Positions 16,550-24,137 of a stretch of DNA of 64,000 nucleotides are shown piece after piece; positions within the stretch are counted from its first letter, which is position 1, and the number at the start of each line of letters is the position of its first letter. The translations under genes and the position numbers were made by a program. This DNA is from Prosthecodimorpha hirschii. GTDB lineage: Bacteria > Pseudomonadota > Alphaproteobacteria > Rhizobiales > Ancalomicrobiaceae. The notes beneath the pieces are model-generated. The model was not told where the DNA came from and searched no databases. It worked only from the letters and a program-made list of their open reading frames with translations. Where the stretch lies: assembly GCF_001305515.1 (NCBI RefSeq), contig NZ_LJYW01000001.1, forward strand, positions 606,307 through 670,306, in the 5' to 3' direction.

Positions 16550-18028
16550 ATGCTTCTGCCGGATCCCTTCTCCTCCAAGTCCCGCCCGGCCGTGCTCGGC
16601 ATTCGGGCCGCCATCTCGGCCGCGCATCCGCTCGCGACCGCGGCCGCCCAGGCGATCATCGAGCAGGGCGGCAACGCGGCCGATGCGACCGTCGCCGCCC
16701 AGGCGGTGATCGGCGTCCTGATTCCCGAGGCCGGGGGCGTCGGCGGTGACGGCTTCTTCCTGGTCCGCACCGCGCCCGGGCAGGTGACGGCGATCAATGC
16801 CGCCGGCGCCGCGCCGTCATCCGGCGTGCCGGACGCGATCCGCGACGACGGAACCTCCGTCAACGTCCCGGGGCTCGTCGCCGGATGGGCGGAACTCGCC
16901 CGCCGCTTCGGCCGGCTGCCGCTCGCCCAAAGCCTGGCACCCGCCATCCGGATCGCGCGCGACGGCATGCGCGTCCGGCCGCGTCTCGTCCGCACCGTCG
17001 GCCAGCAGCGCGACCGGCTGGTCCGCGGCGGCGCCGAGGCGTCCGTCTTCCTCGACGCCAAGGCGCATGACCTCGTCTGCCAGCCCGCACTCGCCGCCAC
17101 GCTCGCCGGCATCGCCCAGGACGGCGCCGACTGGTTCTACGGCGGCCCGGTCGGCGCCGCGGTGGCGCACGCGGTGGCGGCGCGCGGCGGCCTGATGACC
17201 CCCGCCGACATGGCCCGCCACGAGACGACCGTCACGGCGCCGATCTCGGTCGCCTGGGCCGGGCGGACCGTGCACGTCCAGCCGCCGATGTCGCAGGGCA
17301 TCCTGCTCGCCATGGCGCTGAACGGCTTCGAGAAGCTCGGCGCCGTGCCGCCCGACCGCGTCGAGCATGCCGCGGTGGAATTGACCGAAGGCTCGTTCGC
17401 CTATCGCGACCGCTGCGCGGAAGGCGCGGCGCTGCTCGCCGTGGACCTGCCGGTCGACCTCGACCGGGCCTCCGGTCGCGGCGGGCCGCGCGGCTACCTG
17501 CATACGGCCGGCGTCGCGGTCGCGGATGCCGACGGGATGGTGATTTCGTCGCTGTTCTCGGTCTTCGACAATTTCGGGTCCGCCATCTACGTGCCCGAGG
17601 GCGGCTTCGTGCTCAACAATCGCGCCGGCAGTTTCACCGCGGCGCCGAACGAGGTCGCGCCCGGCAAGCTCCCGGTCCACACGCTGGCCCCGATGCTGAT
17701 GGAGCATGACGGCGAAGCCGTCGCGATCTCGACGCCGGGCGCCGACGGACAGGTGCAGACCCTCTTGCAGATCCTCGCCGCGACGGTGCTGCAGGGGATC
17801 GACCTGCCGAGCGCGATCGACCGCCAGCGTTGGCGGTCGGAGAACGGCAAGCTGCTGGTCGAGGCCGGCCATCCGGCCTTCGACACCCTGAAGGCGCTCG
17901 GGCATGCGGTCGTGGAGATGCCCTATGGCGACATCCGCGGCGGCGGCGGCGTCTGCGCCGGCCTCAAGGGCACCATGCCGTATGCGGTCTCGGACTTCCG
18001 GCGCGAGAACTGGAGCGGCGCCGTCTGA
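16550..18028 (+). CDS. Gamma-glutamyltransferase-family protein
   Basis: 492-aa Ntn-hydrolase of the gamma-glutamyltranspeptidase family, normally an autocleaving enzyme that hydrolyses or transfers gamma-glutamyl groups. N-terminal blocks are HPLATAAAQAIIEQGGNAADATVAAQ and GVGGDGFF. The autocleavage nucleophile Thr is kept (Thr319), but the usual TTH reads TAG, and the PSSGG-type loop is PPMSQG. No signal peptide is present, so it should be cytoplasmic. These changes suggest a different acyl substrate, as in the cephalosporin-acylase-like branches. It is co-transcribed with the M20-like gene. Confidence 0.82.
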   Translation: MLLPDPFSSKSRPAVLGIRAAISAAHPLATAAAQAIIEQGGNAADATVAAQAVIGVLIPEAGGVGGDGFFLVRTAPGQVTAINAAGAAPSSGVPDAIRDDGTSVNVPGLVAGWAELARRFGRLPLAQSLAPAIRIARDGMRVRPRLVRTVGQQRDRLVRGGAEASVFLDAKAHDLVCQPALAATLAGIAQDGADWFYGGPVGAAVAHAVAARGGLMTPADMARHETTVTAPISVAWAGRTVHVQPPMSQGILLAMALNGFEKLGAVPPDRVEHAAVELTEGSFAYRDRCAEGAALLAVDLPVDLDRASGRGGPRGYLHTAGVAVADADGMVISSLFSVFDNFGSAIYVPEGGFVLNNRAGSFTAAPNEVAPGKLPVHTLAPMLMEHDGEAVAISTPGADGQVQTLLQILAATVLQGIDLPSAIDRQRWRSENGKLLVEAGHPAFDTLKALGHAVVEMPYGDIRGGGGVCAGLKGTMPYAVSDFRRENWSGAV

Positions 18029-18046
18029 CGCGTCCGCGACACCGGC

Positions 18047-18063
18047 ACGCCGGCCGCCGGCGT
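18047..18063. terminator. GC-rich hairpin between convergent genes
   Basis: ACGCCGG-CCG-CCGGCGT, a perfect 7-bp stem with a 3-base loop in the 34-base gap between the GGT-like gene and the convergent epimerase. There is no T-tract, so it is only a possible terminator. Confidence 0.3.
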
Positions 18064-18953
18064 CACGCCGCGCCGACGAGACGGGCGATCCCGGCCGCGA
18101 TCGGGATCGCCGGACGGTAGCCGAGACGGTCGCGGGCGCGGGTAAGATCGAGCGGGCCGATCGCGCCGTCGCCGTTCTCGCCCTTGTCGGCAACCACATC
18201 GAGCCGGAGCGCCGGCAGATGGGTCTGCACCATCGCGCCGATCGCGGCTTCCGACAGATATTCCCCGCCGGTGATGTTGACGGGCACGCATCCGCCCGCA
18301 GGCGTTCCGACCGCCGCGGCGACCGCCTCGACCACGTCCTCGACCGCCACGAACTGGCGCATGTTCGACCGCTCGTCCGTGACCACGACCGATCCGCCGG
18401 TGCGCCCTGCCGCGATCAGGTCCGAGACGAGGTAGGGCGAGGTCCGCCCCGGCCCGTAGATCGACGCGATCCGCAGCATCCAGGCGTCGATCCCGGCGCT
18501 GGCCGCATAGGAGGCGACGATCGCTTCGGCCGCGACCTTGCTGGCGCCATAGGGATCGGTCTTGCCGATCGCCCAGTCCTCGCCGACGGGCAGGCGATCC
18601 TCCCGGTCGCGATAGACCGCGTTGGAGGAGAAATGAACGAGCCGCGGCACGGCTGCCCGGCGCATGGCCTCCAGGACGGACAGCGTGCCGGTGACGTTGA
18701 CGTCGAACATCAGCGCGGGTTCGCCGCGCGCCAGCATCGGGCCGGAAATGGCGCCGGCATGGACGACGAGGTCGGGCCGGGCTTCGGCCAATGCCGCGAT
18801 CACCGCCGGCCGGTCGCGCAGGTCGAGCCCGGTCCAGCGTCCGGAAGGGTCGGCGGAAAGATCGGTGCCGATGATCTCGTGCCCGTCCTCCATGAGCCGC
18901 CGGGCGAGGTGCCGCCCGACGAAACCGGCCGCGCCGGTGAGCCATAGCCGCAC
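18063..18953 (-). CDS. NAD-dependent epimerase/dehydratase (extended SDR)
   Basis: 296-aa extended-SDR protein with TGAAGFVGRHLARRL at residues 6-20 and the catalytic Tyr/Lys in YGASKVAAE. A Ser in FSSNAVY completes the usual triad. Family members epimerise or dehydrogenate sugar nucleotides, sugar acids or hydroxyacids. It follows the deacetylase gene with a 13-base gap and is probably transcribed with it from the promoter carrying operator site 4. Nothing near suggests sugar-nucleotide synthesis, so a role in catabolism of a hydroxylated compound is more likely. Confidence 0.82.
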   Translation of the reverse strand: MRLWLTGAAGFVGRHLARRLMEDGHEIIGTDLSADPSGRWTGLDLRDRPAVIAALAEARPDLVVHAGAISGPMLARGEPALMFDVNVTGTLSVLEAMRRAAVPRLVHFSSNAVYRDREDRLPVGEDWAIGKTDPYGASKVAAEAIVASYAASAGIDAWMLRIASIYGPGRTSPYLVSDLIAAGRTGGSVVVTDERSNMRQFVAVEDVVEAVAAAVGTPAGGCVPVNITGGEYLSEAAIGAMVQTHLPALRLDVVADKGENGDGAIGPLDLTRARDRLGYRPAIPIAAGIARLVGAA

Positions 18954-18966
18954 GGTCGTCCCTCCC

Positions 18967-19863
18967 TCAGGCCGGATGCACCCGCATCCAATGTTCCGCG
19001 ATGTCCTTGCCGGTCGCGACCCAGACCTTGTCGCGGCTGCGGATATGATCGAGGAACCGGACCAGCCCGGTGATCCGCCCCGGCCGTCCGATCAGGCGGT
19101 CGTGCAGGGCGAGCGACATCATCTTCGGCCGGTCGGCACCCTCGGCATAGAGCGTCTCGAAGCAGTCGATCATGTAGCGGGCGAAGTCGTCGCCGGTCGA
19201 GAAGCCGTGATTCTGGTCGAACCGGTTGTCGTTGGTCTCGAAGGAATAGGGCACGACCAGATGCCTGCGGTCCGCGACCGTGACCCAATAGGGCAACTCG
19301 TCGGCGAGCGAGTCGCGGTCGTAGAGGAGCCGGCCGGTCTCGACCAGGAGGCGCCGGGTGTTGGCGCCCGGCCGGCCGGTCATCCAGCCGACCGGGGCGA
19401 CCCCGGCGACCTGCTCCAGCGTCTCGAAGGCGAGGCGGATATGCTCGCGCTCCTCGGCCTCGGGCATCACCTGGTAGTCGAGCCAGCGATAGTGGTGGCT
19501 GACGATCTCGTGGCCCTCCGCCGCATAGGCGCGTACCAGCCGCGGATTGCGCGCCGCCGCCCGGGCGACGGCGAGCAGGCAGACCTTCACGTCGAACCGC
19601 CGGAACAATTCCAGCAGCCGCCAGGCGCCGACGCGCGACCCATAGGCGAAGACGGATTCCACCAGCGGGCTGCGCAGGCCGTCCAGCGAGGGCTGGCCGA
19701 TGTCGTTGAGCACGCCTTCGGAAACGCCGTCGCCGTCCATCAGCGAGCGCTCGCCGCCGGCCTCGTAGTTGAGATTGATGTTGACCGCGATGCGCGCGCC
19801 TCCCGGCCAGTGCGGGTCCGGCGGATCGTCGGCATAGCCGACATAGTCGCGGTCGTCGATCAT
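18967..19863 (-). CDS. Polysaccharide-deacetylase-fold protein (PuuE allantoinase-like)
   Basis: 298-aa NodB-fold protein of the branch that includes the cofactor-free allantoinase PuuE. Shared features are DPHWPGGARIAVNINLNYEAGGE near residue 17, YGSRVGAWRLLELF, GHEIVSHHYRWLDY with consecutive His residues, and LHDRLIGRPGR near the C-terminus. In that branch the enzymes open cyclic amides (allantoin) or deformylate. A cyclic-amide substrate would fit the hydantoinase-type genes in the same window; this is inference. Operator site 4 lies 50 bases upstream. Confidence 0.8.
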   Translation of the reverse strand: MIDDRDYVGYADDPPDPHWPGGARIAVNINLNYEAGGERSLMDGDGVSEGVLNDIGQPSLDGLRSPLVESVFAYGSRVGAWRLLELFRRFDVKVCLLAVARAAARNPRLVRAYAAEGHEIVSHHYRWLDYQVMPEAEEREHIRLAFETLEQVAGVAPVGWMTGRPGANTRRLLVETGRLLYDRDSLADELPYWVTVADRRHLVVPYSFETNDNRFDQNHGFSTGDDFARYMIDCFETLYAEGADRPKMMSLALHDRLIGRPGRITGLVRFLDHIRSRDKVWVATGKDIAEHWMRVHPA

Positions 19864-19913
19864 GGGCGCTGGCTCCGGTCGGATGTCGCTCTCGCGTCAA
19901 AGCCTAAGCGCCA

Positions 19914-19938
19914 TTGCATCGTAAGCAAGCCGCTTTCA
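19914..19938 (-). promoter_or_regulatory. Shared three-half-site operator, site 4 (deacetylase-epimerase)
   Basis: TTGCA-N5-AGCAA-N5-TTTCA on the + strand. Read towards the deacetylase this is TGAAA-N5-TTGCT-N5-TGCAA. It ends 50 bases from the start codon, the same spacing as site 1. Confidence 0.55.
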
Positions 19939-20036
19939 GAGGCGGATTGGCCACCGCTTGGGCGCCCGGCGGTCGCCGACGCTGCCCGGGACGACCGGCC
20001 CTGTTGGTGGCGGCACGAATGATCGATATTCAGTCA

Positions 20037-20061
20037 TGCAAGTTACTTGCATAACACTCAA
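20037..20061 (+). promoter_or_regulatory. Shared three-half-site operator, site 5 (hpaB promoter)
   Basis: TGCAA-N5-TTGCA-N5-CTCAA. The first two half-sites form a perfect 17-bp palindrome (20036-20052, ATGCAAGT-T-ACTTGCAT). It ends 53 bases before the hpaB start. This is the clearest copy of the motif. Confidence 0.65.
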
Positions 20062-20114
20062 TTCGCGCTAGCCTCCTTGTTTCGGACGCGAAGCAGCAAA
20101 GGATCGAGACCCTC

Positions 20115-21590
20115 ATGCCCATCCGCAACGGCGCCGCCTATCTCGCCGCCCTCAAGGACGGTCGCCGCATCCATCTCGACGGCCGCCGCGTCGCCGACGT
20201 GACCGCCGACCCGGCCTATCGCGGCACGGTGGCGTCCTTCGCCCGCCTCTACGACTTCCAGGCCGCGCCCGAGAACCGGGACCTGATGACCTTCGAGACG
20301 CCGACCGGGGCGCGGGTCAACCGGGCCTGGCACCTGCCCCAGTCGCCCGACGATCTCGTCCGCCGCCGACGCGCCATCGAGGCCTGGTCGGCGCTCAATT
20401 TCGGCTGGCTCGGCCGCTCGCCCGACCATCTGGCCACCGCGCTCTCCGGCCTGATGATGGGTCACGACGTGATGGCGCAGCATGACGCCCGGCGCGCCGC
20501 CGCGTTCCGCAACTACTTCGCCTACGCGCGCGACCGCGACCTCTTCGTCACCTATGTCATCCAGAACCCGCAGGCCGACAAGTCCAAGTCGGCATCGTCC
20601 CAGGCGCGCGATCTCGTGCTTCACGCCGTCGACGAGGATGCCGACGGCATCACCGTCAGCGGCGCCAAGATGCTCGGCACCAGTTCGGTCATGGCGGATG
20701 AGATCTTCGTCGGCAACATCCAGCCGCTGAAGGCCGGCGAAGGCGCCTATGCGCTCAGCTTCGCGATGCCGATGGCGACGCCCGGCATCGTGCTCCTGTC
20801 GCGCCGCTCCTACGAGGCCGGCGTCACCACGGCCTGGGACTATCCGCTGTCGAGCCGGTTCGACGAGAACGACGCCGTCGTGGTCTTCGACCAGGTCAAG
20901 GTGCCGTGGGAGCGCGTCTTCGTGCATGGCGATGTCGACGCCGCGCGGACGCAATGGCACGGCACGCCGACGCATGTCTATCAGAACTACCAGTCGCAGA
21001 TCCGCCTCGCGGTGAAGCTCCGCTTCCTGGTCGGGCTCGCCCGCCGGATCGCCGAGGTCAACGGGTCGGCCGGCATGCCGCAGATCGAGGGCACGCTGGC
21101 GCGGCTCGCGGTCGAGGCGTCGATCGTCGAGGGCATGGTCGCCGGCATGGAAGCGGCGGGCCGCCGCTTCGGCCCCTACTGGGTGCCGTCCGCCCATCTC
21201 CTCTACGCGGCACAGACCTACACGCAGGAGCTCTACCCGCGCTTCGTCAACACCATCCGGGACCTCGCCGGCGGCGGGGTGATCATGCTGCCCTCGTCGC
21301 TGCGCGACCTGGAGGACCCCGAGATCCGCGCCCTGGTCGAGGCGACGCAGGTCTCCTCGGCGACCGATGCGGTCGGTCGCGTCGGCGTCATGAAGCTCGC
21401 CTGGGACGCGCTCGGTTCCGAATTCGCATCGCGGCACGTGCAGTACGAGATGTTCTATGCCGGGGCGCCCTACGTGAACCACGCCAACATGAACCGAACC
21501 TACGATTGGGCCGGCGCGACCGCCTTTGCCGACGCGGCCCTCGCCCTTTCGCCCCGCCCGGATTGGCCCGCGCGGGCCGCCGCCGAATAG
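20115..21590 (+). CDS. hpaB: 4-hydroxyphenylacetate 3-monooxygenase family oxygenase (HpaB-like)
   Basis: 491-aa FADH2-dependent aromatic hydroxylase, large component. Features are RAWHLPQSPDDLVRRRRAIEAW, the RDRDLFVTYVIQNPQADKS block, the flavin-binding ISGAKMLGTSS-like stretch (here VSGAKMLGTSS), and the C-terminal VMKLAWDALGSEFASRHVQYEMFYAGAP. Such enzymes ortho-hydroxylate phenols and need a separate flavin reductase (HpaC). No reductase is next to it; the nearest is the partial gene at 63905. It is a single-gene unit behind the best copy of the operator and converges on the SDR gene 7 bases away. Confidence 0.88.
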   Translation: MPIRNGAAYLAALKDGRRIHLDGRRVADVTADPAYRGTVASFARLYDFQAAPENRDLMTFETPTGARVNRAWHLPQSPDDLVRRRRAIEAWSALNFGWLGRSPDHLATALSGLMMGHDVMAQHDARRAAAFRNYFAYARDRDLFVTYVIQNPQADKSKSASSQARDLVLHAVDEDADGITVSGAKMLGTSSVMADEIFVGNIQPLKAGEGAYALSFAMPMATPGIVLLSRRSYEAGVTTAWDYPLSSRFDENDAVVVFDQVKVPWERVFVHGDVDAARTQWHGTPTHVYQNYQSQIRLAVKLRFLVGLARRIAEVNGSAGMPQIEGTLARLAVEASIVEGMVAGMEAAGRRFGPYWVPSAHLLYAAQTYTQELYPRFVNTIRDLAGGGVIMLPSSLRDLEDPEIRALVEATQVSSATDAVGRVGVMKLAWDALGSEFASRHVQYEMFYAGAPYVNHANMNRTYDWAGATAFADAALALSPRPDWPARAAAE

Positions 21591-21597
21591 GCGACGG

Positions 21598-22350
21598 TCA
21601 GAGGAAGACGTCGCCGCCATTCGGCGACAGCGTCTGGCCGACATAGAAGTCGCCGTCCGCGGATGCCAGCATCACGGCGGTCGGCGCGATCTCCTCCGGC
21701 CGGCCGAAGCGGCGCAGCGGCAGGCCGCCGATCTTCCAGGCCTTCCATTCCGGCGAGAGGGTGTCGTTGAGGCGGGTGTCGATCGGGCCCGGCGCGATGG
21801 CATTGACCAGGACGCCGTGCGGGGCCGCCTCCTGCGCGAAGGCGCGCGTGAAGCCGACTACGCCGGCTTTCGCGGCGCTGTAGTGGGCGAGGCCGGGCGC
21901 GCCCTTGTAGGCGAGCTGCGAGGTGACGTTGATGATCCGCCCCATGCCGCGCGGCTTCATGGACCGGTAGGCGAGCTGCGACAGCAGGAAGGTGGCCTCC
22001 AGATGGACCCGCAGCATCCAGCGCAGCGAAGCCATCGAGATGTCCTCGACCAGGGCCTCCTCGCTCACACCGGCATTGTTCATCAGGATGTCGACCCGTC
22101 CGAGCGCGGCCTCCGCCTTGGCGAAGAGGTCGCGGCAGGCGTCTTCCGATCCGATGTCGATCCGCCAGGCGAAACCGCGTCGCCCCGCCGCCGCGATGGC
22201 GGCGAGGACCGCCTCGGCACCCTCGTCGTCGTCGTCATGGCAGAAGGCGACGTCCGCGCCCTCGGCCGCGAAGGCGCGCGCCGTCGCGGCGCCGATGCCG
22301 CGGCTCGCGCCTGTGATGAGCGCCATGCGCCCTGCCAGACGGCCGCTCAT
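21598..22350 (-). CDS. SDR-family oxidoreductase, last gene of hyuAB operon 2
   Basis: 250-aa classical SDR with TGASRGIG at residues 14-21, NNAGVS, the Ser of VTSQLAY and YSAAK. Its ATG overlaps the end of hyuB2 (4 bases), so it is translated from the same message as the hydantoinase-type enzyme. It probably reduces or oxidises a product of that enzyme. The catalytic residues are complete. The C-terminus GQTLSPNGGDVFL is typical of the fabG-like branch. Confidence 0.88.
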   Translation of the reverse strand: MSGRLAGRMALITGASRGIGAATARAFAAEGADVAFCHDDDDEGAEAVLAAIAAAGRRGFAWRIDIGSEDACRDLFAKAEAALGRVDILMNNAGVSEEALVEDISMASLRWMLRVHLEATFLLSQLAYRSMKPRGMGRIINVTSQLAYKGAPGLAHYSAAKAGVVGFTRAFAQEAAPHGVLVNAIAPGPIDTRLNDTLSPEWKAWKIGGLPLRRFGRPEEIAPTAVMLASADGDFYVGQTLSPNGGDVFL

Positions 22351-24137
22351 GCCGCGGCCCTCCGGGCAGCCCGCTCCGCGGCGGTCGCGGTCGGATCGAT
22401 CGTCCCGTCGGCTGCGCAGACGACGGCATAGACGGCCCGCGCCCGCGCCGGCGTCACCCAACCCTCGGCGACGTCCTCCGCCACCCGCTCGACCTCGCGC
22501 TCGAGCGGGTCGCCGCAGCCGCCGCCCGCCGCCGTGATCGAGATCAGGCTCTCGCCCGGCTGCAGCACCACCTGTCCGTAGGTCGGCAGGATCTCCTCGC
22601 TGCCGTCCGCCCTGACCCGCCATTGGCGGGAGGGCCCGCCCGGCAGGCCGCCGCCGACCCCCTCGGCCGGATGCACCGTGCCGTCGCTGACATAGCCGAC
22701 CTCGACGGGTGCCGCGGTCGGACCGAAGCGCGTCAGCGTGCCCGGCGCGCCGCGGCGCCGTCCGTCGCCGCCGGTATCGGGCACGATGGCGCGATCGTGG
22801 ATCACGATGGGGTGCTGGATCTCGGCGACCTCGATCGAGTGCATCTGCGGCATGCCGGCATTGCCCATCGACAGGAGCGTCACCCATCCGTCGGTATAGG
22901 GATTGCCGGGACCGCCGCTGCCGGCGAACAGGATGCCGTTGCAGTAGGGCGCGCCGGTATCCGGCTCGAAGCCCGACAGTACGCCGGCCACGGGCGGGAA
23001 CGGGGGGCCGCCGTCGGCCATGCCGAAGCGCGGATCGATCGCGGCCACGGCGCGCTGGACCGCGCAGCTCAGCCGGTCCGACAGATTGGTCGTCGCCACC
23101 GAGACGCTGGTCGGGTGGCGCGGGATGCCGACGCAACAATTCTCGCGCAGCTTCACCTCGATGCGGCGCAGGCTGCCGGCATTGGGCGGCACGGTGTGGT
23201 CGATGCAGTTGAAGATGCCGACGATCGCGGCCGACAGCGCGCAGCCCTGCGACAAGTTCAGGCCGTTCGGCATGCAGTCCGGATTGTCGGTCAGGTCGAT
23301 CGACACGCGCCCCGCCGCCGCGTCGATGGTCACGTCGGCCTGCACCCGGATGCCGTCGGGCGGCGTCCCCGGGATGGCGTCGTGGGTGCCGTGCGCGACC
23401 GCGCGCCCGGAGGCGAGGCGGCCGAGCGCGGAGACCATCCGGCGCTCCGAATAGTCGAACCAGGCCCGCGTATGGTCCTCCAGGGCATCCCAGCCGCGCT
23501 CGGCGCCGAGTTCCAGAAGCTCCTGCTCGCCGATGCGCGCGGCGCCCAGCGACGCGAGATAGTCGCCGCGCCACTGCTCCGGCACGCGGATGCGCATCTC
23601 GCACATCCGGATGATGTCGTCGATGTCGCGGTAGTCGCGCTGCACCAGCACCGCGGGGAAGATCACGGCGCCCTCCTCGTAGACGTCGCGCGCGGTGCCG
23701 ACATAGGTGGTCGGGATCGAGTTGCCGCAATCGGCCTGGTGCGCCTTGACCAGCGTGGTGAACCGGTGCCGGCCCCGGTCGTCGAAGACCGGGATCATGA
23801 TGGCGTGGTCGGCCGCATGGGTGTTGCCGTGATAGGGCGAATTGTGCAGCACGGCGTCGCCGGGGCGCAGATCCGGATGGAAGGCCTTCATGGTGGCGTG
23901 CATCAGGTCCGGCCCGCGCAGGACATGGATCGGATAGCACTCCGCGCCGGTGACCAGTTCGCCGTCGGCGGTGAGGATCCCGCAGGAGAAGTCGCGCGCC
24001 GTGTTGAGCACGCCGGAGCGCCCGGTCTTCAGGAGCGTGTGCGCCATCTTGCGGGCGATCGCCTCGAAGCGGTTCTTCAGGATGGCGAGCGCGACCGGGT
24101 CGCGATGGTGGCGGCGGACGAGCGGTGTGGTGGTCAT
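22347..24137 (-). CDS. hyuB: Hydantoinase/oxoprolinase subunit B, pair 2
   Basis: 596-aa HyuB-family subunit. The sequence runs parallel to the pair-1 subunit at 1-1762: HNSPYHGNTHAADHAI, KAHQADCGNSIPTTYVG, NAGSLRRIEVKLRE, TSVSVATTNLSDR and TAAGGGCGDP. The start at 24137 overlaps the end of hyuA2 by four bases, giving ATGA coupling. The frame stays open far upstream, but those residues are antisense-like low-complexity Arg/Gly and no family sequence precedes this Met. It forms the catalytic partner of HyuA2. The likely reaction is ATP-dependent opening or carboxylation of an amide or ketone; the substrate is unknown. Confidence 0.92.
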   Translation of the reverse strand: MTTTPLVRRHHRDPVALAILKNRFEAIARKMAHTLLKTGRSGVLNTARDFSCGILTADGELVTGAECYPIHVLRGPDLMHATMKAFHPDLRPGDAVLHNSPYHGNTHAADHAIMIPVFDDRGRHRFTTLVKAHQADCGNSIPTTYVGTARDVYEEGAVIFPAVLVQRDYRDIDDIIRMCEMRIRVPEQWRGDYLASLGAARIGEQELLELGAERGWDALEDHTRAWFDYSERRMVSALGRLASGRAVAHGTHDAIPGTPPDGIRVQADVTIDAAAGRVSIDLTDNPDCMPNGLNLSQGCALSAAIVGIFNCIDHTVPPNAGSLRRIEVKLRENCCVGIPRHPTSVSVATTNLSDRLSCAVQRAVAAIDPRFGMADGGPPFPPVAGVLSGFEPDTGAPYCNGILFAGSGGPGNPYTDGWVTLLSMGNAGMPQMHSIEVAEIQHPIVIHDRAIVPDTGGDGRRRGAPGTLTRFGPTAAPVEVGYVSDGTVHPAEGVGGGLPGGPSRQWRVRADGSEEILPTYGQVVLQPGESLISITAAGGGCGDPLEREVERVAEDVAEGWVTPARARAVYAVVCAADGTIDPTATAAERAARRAAA

